Translations under genes and position numbers: made by a program
The notes under the pieces: model-generated
The model's input: only the letters and a program-made list of their open reading frames with translations
Databases searched by the model: none
What the model was told of the DNA's origin: nothing
DNA from: Apus apus
Lineage: Eukaryota; Chordata; Aves; Apodiformes; Apodidae
Assembly: GCF_020740795.1 (NCBI RefSeq)
Contig: NC_067282.1
Span: 146,058,858-146,122,857, forward strand
Length of the DNA stretch: 64,000 nucleotides
Reading direction: 5' to 3'
Shown here: in pieces, positions 59,530-64,000 of the stretch
How positions within the stretch are numbered: the stretch's first letter is position 1
Layout of the letters: each line of letters begins with the position of its first letter

Positions 59530-59860
59530 TTCCAGTTCTGTTTTAGGTGCAGCCTTAGCAGTGTTGAATGATCACCTCTCCTTGGCCTGCTAGTCACGAT
59601 GCCCCTGATGCTGTCCACAACACAGTCCATGGTGTTTGTGAGGAGAGCTCACTGCTAACTCATACTCAACTTGCCATGCCTGTAACTCTCAGGTCTCTTT
59701 CAGCCAGGTGACTACATGGCCAGTGTGTTCCCAGCCTGTGCTAATGCCTGGTGTTACTCCTCCCCAGGGCAGAGCTCTGCACTCTCCATCCGGCACTTCA
59801 TGAGGTTGCTGTTGGCCCAAAACTTGAGTTTCTCAGGGTTGTTTTGGATCCTCAGTTTGC
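59530..59860 (-). mobile_element. Old CR1 LINE fragment, internal (pol) region
   Basis: The + strand matches the reverse complement of CR1 internal sequence in order: tgatcacctctccttggcct, gctagtcacgatgcccctga, ctaactcatactcaacttgc, cagcctgtgctaatgcctgg, cacttcatgaggttgctgtt. Highly diverged. Confidence 0.7.
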
Positions 59861-62800
59861 TGAGAGTATGGTGTTTCTCCCATGCTACATTAAAGGGGTT
59901 TCCATCACTCCTTGAGAACTACTGAGTTTAGCCTTGCTGCATCTTGGAGGCTTGCTGGTGATCTCAGCAGACATGTTAGTGGTAACTGGAGTGGGCAGGG
60001 TACCACATTTCAACAAGGACTTTCTTAACTAAAATAAGAAGGCTTTAACAAAAACAGATCCAAAGCTTAAGTAGCCTGGGTGAAAAGGGAATCTGAAGTA
60101 TTTAACTTCTACTGCAAAGCCGCCACTTGGGCAATTCCCCAGTTGCCAGGGTGGTCCTGGAATTGGCAGCGCCTCTGCTCCTGCCCTCCTTGTGCAAGCA
60201 GGAGAGTTTTAAACACTCTTTATCAATCCCACAGAAGCAAGGGCATGAGTCTAGTTTAACTCGTCCTGGGGAAAAAAAAAAATCACTTTTACCTTGAAAA
60301 TTACTCCACCTGAGAGTGTTCCTTCCTTTCCAGCCCTTTACAGTATTGAACATCATAGGAGAAATCTATCCAGGAGAGAGAGCTCACAGGCTATTTCTCC
60401 TCTACTTAGAATAGGCAGTTCATTATCTTGGAGAAATCAAAACTTTCAAAGCTTCCCTCATCTTTCCCTTAGTGTTTCCTGAAACGTTTAACAGCATCCT
60501 CTTTGCTGTTTCCCATAGACTGGGTTCCTCTTTGTGGTCAAGGTTTCTCTTTGCCTCCTCCTCAGTCACTGAGAAGCAAGAGCCTTGTCAGTGCGTCTTT
60601 GCAAGGAAAACGAGTGATTGTGATGGCCATAACACACCATTTCTTCTGGTAACTATCTGCAGAAGTTGAACTTTGTTCCTTTTTCAAATTGTATTTGTTT
60701 CTGCAAATATGAGGAAGAAGGGATGCTTTGTCCCACCAGACACAAAGTACACTTACTTGGAAGTGTGGTGAATTTTTAGTGATCACTCTGAATGATAGAC
60801 AGAAACAAATTGGCTCTGAACTTCATCTCCCCCAGGCCCAGCCTTTGACTAAAACGCTGCAGATGATGTGTCCTTGCAGATCTGGCAATAGGCACCAGTG
60901 CCATCTGAATAGCAATGAACATCTTGCTTCTAACAGGGCTGACCCTTTGTGGGTCAGAGTAAGTAACAGTTGCATGTTCACAACCAGTGCCAGAAGTGGC
61001 TGATAAATCACTGATCACTCCAATAAAATGCTAAAAAATGAGGAACACTTCCAGTAACTTTTCTTGGAGGTTCTTCCCTCTGACCTTCAGAGAGTGTAGA
61101 GACTTGCAAAGAACAATACACAGATACTGTTCATTAGAAAGTATGTAAATAAAAACACTTCAAGCAACAGAACTATACACTCTCTGGACATCTGCAGGTT
61201 TGGATAAGGAAGCAAGCACACTTGTGTATCATCCTCTAAATTGGTGTAGTCTTGTCTCTTGGGTATCAGGTCCAACACTGTTGCCTACACTGGTTTGGGC
61301 AGTAGTTGCAAAGTGAATCAAACCTGCTTGGCTATTTTGCTTGTGAGCCTGAAGAGAAGCTGTGGGCAGCAGAGGATGTCTGGCTGCTCTGCTGGTGAGG
61401 AGGCAGTCATAATTGCTGCATAACCCCTTTTTGCTATATAACTTGATTCCTGCAACAGGCGTAAGCTGGGGTAAGTAGTGTGGATTCCAGGTCAGCCAGG
61501 ATTGAAAGCATGCCACCTGCTCAGCAACTCTTTTGCATGGGTTTTCTTTCTGGTGTTGTCCTGCCCAGTGATGCCTTTGAAAGACTGTGTTCATGACTCC
61601 ATCCATCAGCACTTCTCTCCCAGGTCTGATCAGTGATAGGCTCTTGTCTTCCTCTCTGCTTTGGTTAGTAAAAAGCTCCTTTCCTCTGTGCCTTTCTTGC
61701 AGCTTCTCTGCATGTACCCTCACTGCCTCCAGTGAGGTAGGCTTTCTGCTCACCTGTGAGATGACCATGTTCCACGTCTTCCAGGGCCAGTCTCCCTTCC
61801 TCTGCCTCCAAAGGAGTGACTCCCAAGGAGTAGTGGTCAGCACAGCAGGTGGTGGATAGAAAATCACCCCTGGGATCTCTGAGGCTTTTTTTTTTGAGAT
61901 AACCTGGCTTCTGTGGGCTCAGTGGCCCAACAAGAGACTGGCTGCAGGAGCCACAGCTGTCCCCTTGCACAGGACTGTCCCCTGATCCTGGGAGAAATAG
62001 CTGTGCGGCTCTCAATCTGATGCTGAGGTGCAATGCTGACTCTTTTACCCATTCCCTCCTCTCCAGTGGCAACGCAATTAATTTTCCAAGTGACAGTCTA
62101 TTGAACATTTCTTTAAATTAAAGGGCACCAGAGGCGTAATTTAGACTAGGGTTAAGTTTCAGCTTCAGGGGAGACACTTAAAACATGCAGTGCATGTGCC
62201 AACAAACCTGCTCATCTGAAAAGAAAGTGAATAAATCTGCCTTCTTGTCGGAGACTTTCCTCCTAAACCTGGGGACCATTTCAGGCTTTTCTGGGGCACA
62301 GAGTTGTTTTGTCATGATAGGAGGATGGAGATGGGTGCAGTAGCTGTGCAGAGCTGGCTCCTCAGGCACCGGCTGGTGAACAAGCACAGTCTCATGACCC
62401 AAACATGCAGTTTGGAGGTATGATGGAGGTCTCTGGGCAGATGGGGTCATGAATGCTTTCTCTGGATGTCCCTTTTATTCCTAGAAAACCCACACGATGT
62501 GCTTTTCAAGTCCGCTCTTCCAGAAGAGAACTATACGTGTGCTGAAGTGATCATGCAACTGTTGGCATTAATCAGTTACAAACCGAGCTGAGTGCTCCGT
62601 GGGAGCTGAAGGCAGCTTGGGGGAAGTTCCCTGCTTTTCAGTAAGATGCACCTCGTTATACCCCACTCTGTTTCCATCAGCCTCATTAACTCAGGCTGCC
62701 CCTCTGGCTTGGATGCCAAAAAATGCTCTTGTAGTCACTTTAGTTCGGCTCTGGGCTGATGCAACTGACTGGCCCTCCAGCTGCTCAAATGCTGCTGTGC

Positions 62801-63937
62801 AGGAACGCCAGCTCAGTGCAGGCCCAGTGACTGAGGGAAAAGAGCTCCCATGTCCCCATTTGCCCATGGAAGCAGGGAGGTAGCATGGAAGTGGCACGGA
62901 GAAGGCCAGGAGCTCTGCCACTAACTCACCACCCAGCTCTGATCTTTCCCATTTCTGTGAATTTGACAGTCCAAGAGGAAGGCTCTTTTCTTTATTTGGC
63001 TTTTTGCCTTATCTAGCCTCACAAAGTCTCTTTCTTGATGTCCTTGGGAACGATGACCTTGCTCCTGCAACTTCGATGTTACTGGGAATCTTCTGTCTGC
63101 TGAATTCAGCGCTGTCATGCCAGTGGTGGAGCAGTGGTGTGCCAGTGCTCTTTTGTGGTCCCGGGTACCATCTCTCGGGAGTAAATTTTCCCTCAGGTTT
63201 GGACCTTAGATTGATTTCTTTGCTTGCATCCCATTGGCTGTATTGTCAGAATGAGACCCACTGGGCAGCTGTTGCCATGTGTGGCTTGTGCCAGCTGTGC
63301 AGGCCGGGAGGTGCAGGACCGCTGTCGGTGGGTAGGGCAGGAGCTGCATGAGCTGCCGTGCCATCTCCAGGTGCGTGGTATCTATCTCTGTGGGTCCCTC
63401 AGCAGAGCTGGCCCACATGCCAAGGGGCTGGGCAGCCCTCTGGTCCCCTTGGGCGGTGGCATGGGCATTGCAGGGTCACCCTGCTCCTCACAGCAGCGGG
63501 ACCTGGCTTTCCCCTTCTTCTCTCTCTCCTGGTCCCTCCGATGCCAGCGTGCGGTGGCGGTGGGAGGAGAGCCGAGTGGTGTGCTGCAGCTGGGGACTGA
63601 CCCCTTGGGAGGGCTTGGTAATTACGGCTCTGCCCCAAGACAAGGGGATCTGGGCCCTGCCACCAGCCCCGCAGGACTTGGAGGGGTTGTAACGCCGCAG
63701 CCACAGATGTGGCTCGCGTGAGGGGGGCCACGGCCACCGCTTGACAAAGTGGTGGAGGTTTGGCAGAGGCATCTGTGCTGTTCCTGAGGCCGGGAGGGAG
63801 AGCGGGGGTATGGAGGGTGCTCAGTGCACGCTGAAGTCTGTGCTGTTGGATCTGCTCCCAGAGGCATCACAGGGGCAAATCTTCCGGGGGGACGTGTTCA
63901 GGAGGGGGCTGCTGAGTGCCCTGTGGGGTGTGGAGAA

Positions 63938-63943
63938 ATAAAC
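63938..63943 (+). terminator. Isolated AATAAA near right edge
   Basis: A canonical hexamer in otherwise GC-rich sequence, 57 bases from the window end. With no gene recognised upstream, its use is uncertain. Confidence 0.2.
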
Positions 63944-64000
63944 CCCAGGTCTGCCTGTCTGTGTTGCTCTGCAGCCCTGACTCCCGGCCCGGCGGGGCCA

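Larger units (their letters stand above)
44983..64000. other. 19 kb of gene-poor sequence after SLC37A3
   Basis: No exon of a recognisable gene on either strand. In human the next gene on this side is KDM7A; I compared the frames with what I remember of its PHD and JmjC parts and saw none. Contents noted separately: CR1 pieces (45676-45829, 59530-59860), MIR-like fossils (50100-50222, 53305-53436), T-rich tracts, a GGAT repeat and a few long but unrecognised frames. GC content rises in the last about 900 bases. Confidence 0.65.

Noticed and set aside
44983-64000. Possible KDM7A or other 7q34 gene exons
   Set aside because: No frame on either strand resembled the PHD or JmjC parts of KDM7A or any other neighbour I could recall.
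1-64000. tRNA genes, CRISPR arrays, bacterial operons or phage
   Set aside because: None seen. The window is vertebrate throughout and its repeats are CR1, SINE fossils and simple repeats.

Overview
This is vertebrate nuclear DNA, most likely from a bird. The genes are split by GT-AG introns and have poly(A) signals. The interspersed repeats I can recognise are mostly CR1 LINE fragments, the dominant avian and reptilian retroposon, plus a few very old MIR-like SINE fossils. Introns are compact: SLC37A3 codes over about 20 kb. Crocodilians and turtles also carry CR1, so 'bird' is the best fit rather than proven. Nothing prokaryotic is present (no operons, CRISPR arrays or IS elements).

Layout, left to right. 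(1) 1-9050, MKRN1 on the + strand: a long intron, then the last five coding exons (4729-7692) and the 3' UTR; the N-terminal exons lie left of the window. (2) 9050-13300, intergenic. (3) RAB19 on the - strand: three coding exons between 18493 and 14728, complete at 214 residues, with a probable 3' UTR to about 13300. (4) 18170-19320, a CpG island that forms a divergent promoter for RAB19 and SLC37A3. It carries two ZNF143/THAP11-type ACTACA..TCCC sites, and the RAB19 leader has three tandem splice donors. (5) SLC37A3 on the + strand: 14 coding exons from 22505 to 42259, complete at 501 residues, with a 3' UTR of about 2.45 kb ending near 44715. Its introns hold most of the CR1 copies, including a 1.65 kb CR1 mosaic bracketed by a 22-bp direct repeat. 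(6) 44716-64000, about 19 kb with no recognisable gene: CR1 and MIR fossils, a 131-bp polypyrimidine tract and some open frames of doubtful meaning.

The gene order MKRN1(+), RAB19(-), SLC37A3(+) is the same block seen on human 7q34, read from the other side. There KDM7A follows SLC37A3; no KDM7A exon is visible here, though the last few hundred bases become GC-rich. The three genes do not form a pathway: MKRN1 is a ubiquitin ligase, RAB19 a membrane-traffic GTPase and SLC37A3 a lysosomal transporter. RAB19 and SLC37A3 probably share promoter control. I found no convincing new system. The observations most worth checking are the candidate unannotated exon at 19504-19630, the promoter motif pair, the triple splice donor and the bracketed CR1 mosaic. 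All gene models were built by reading frames, splice sites and remembered protein families, without alignment software.
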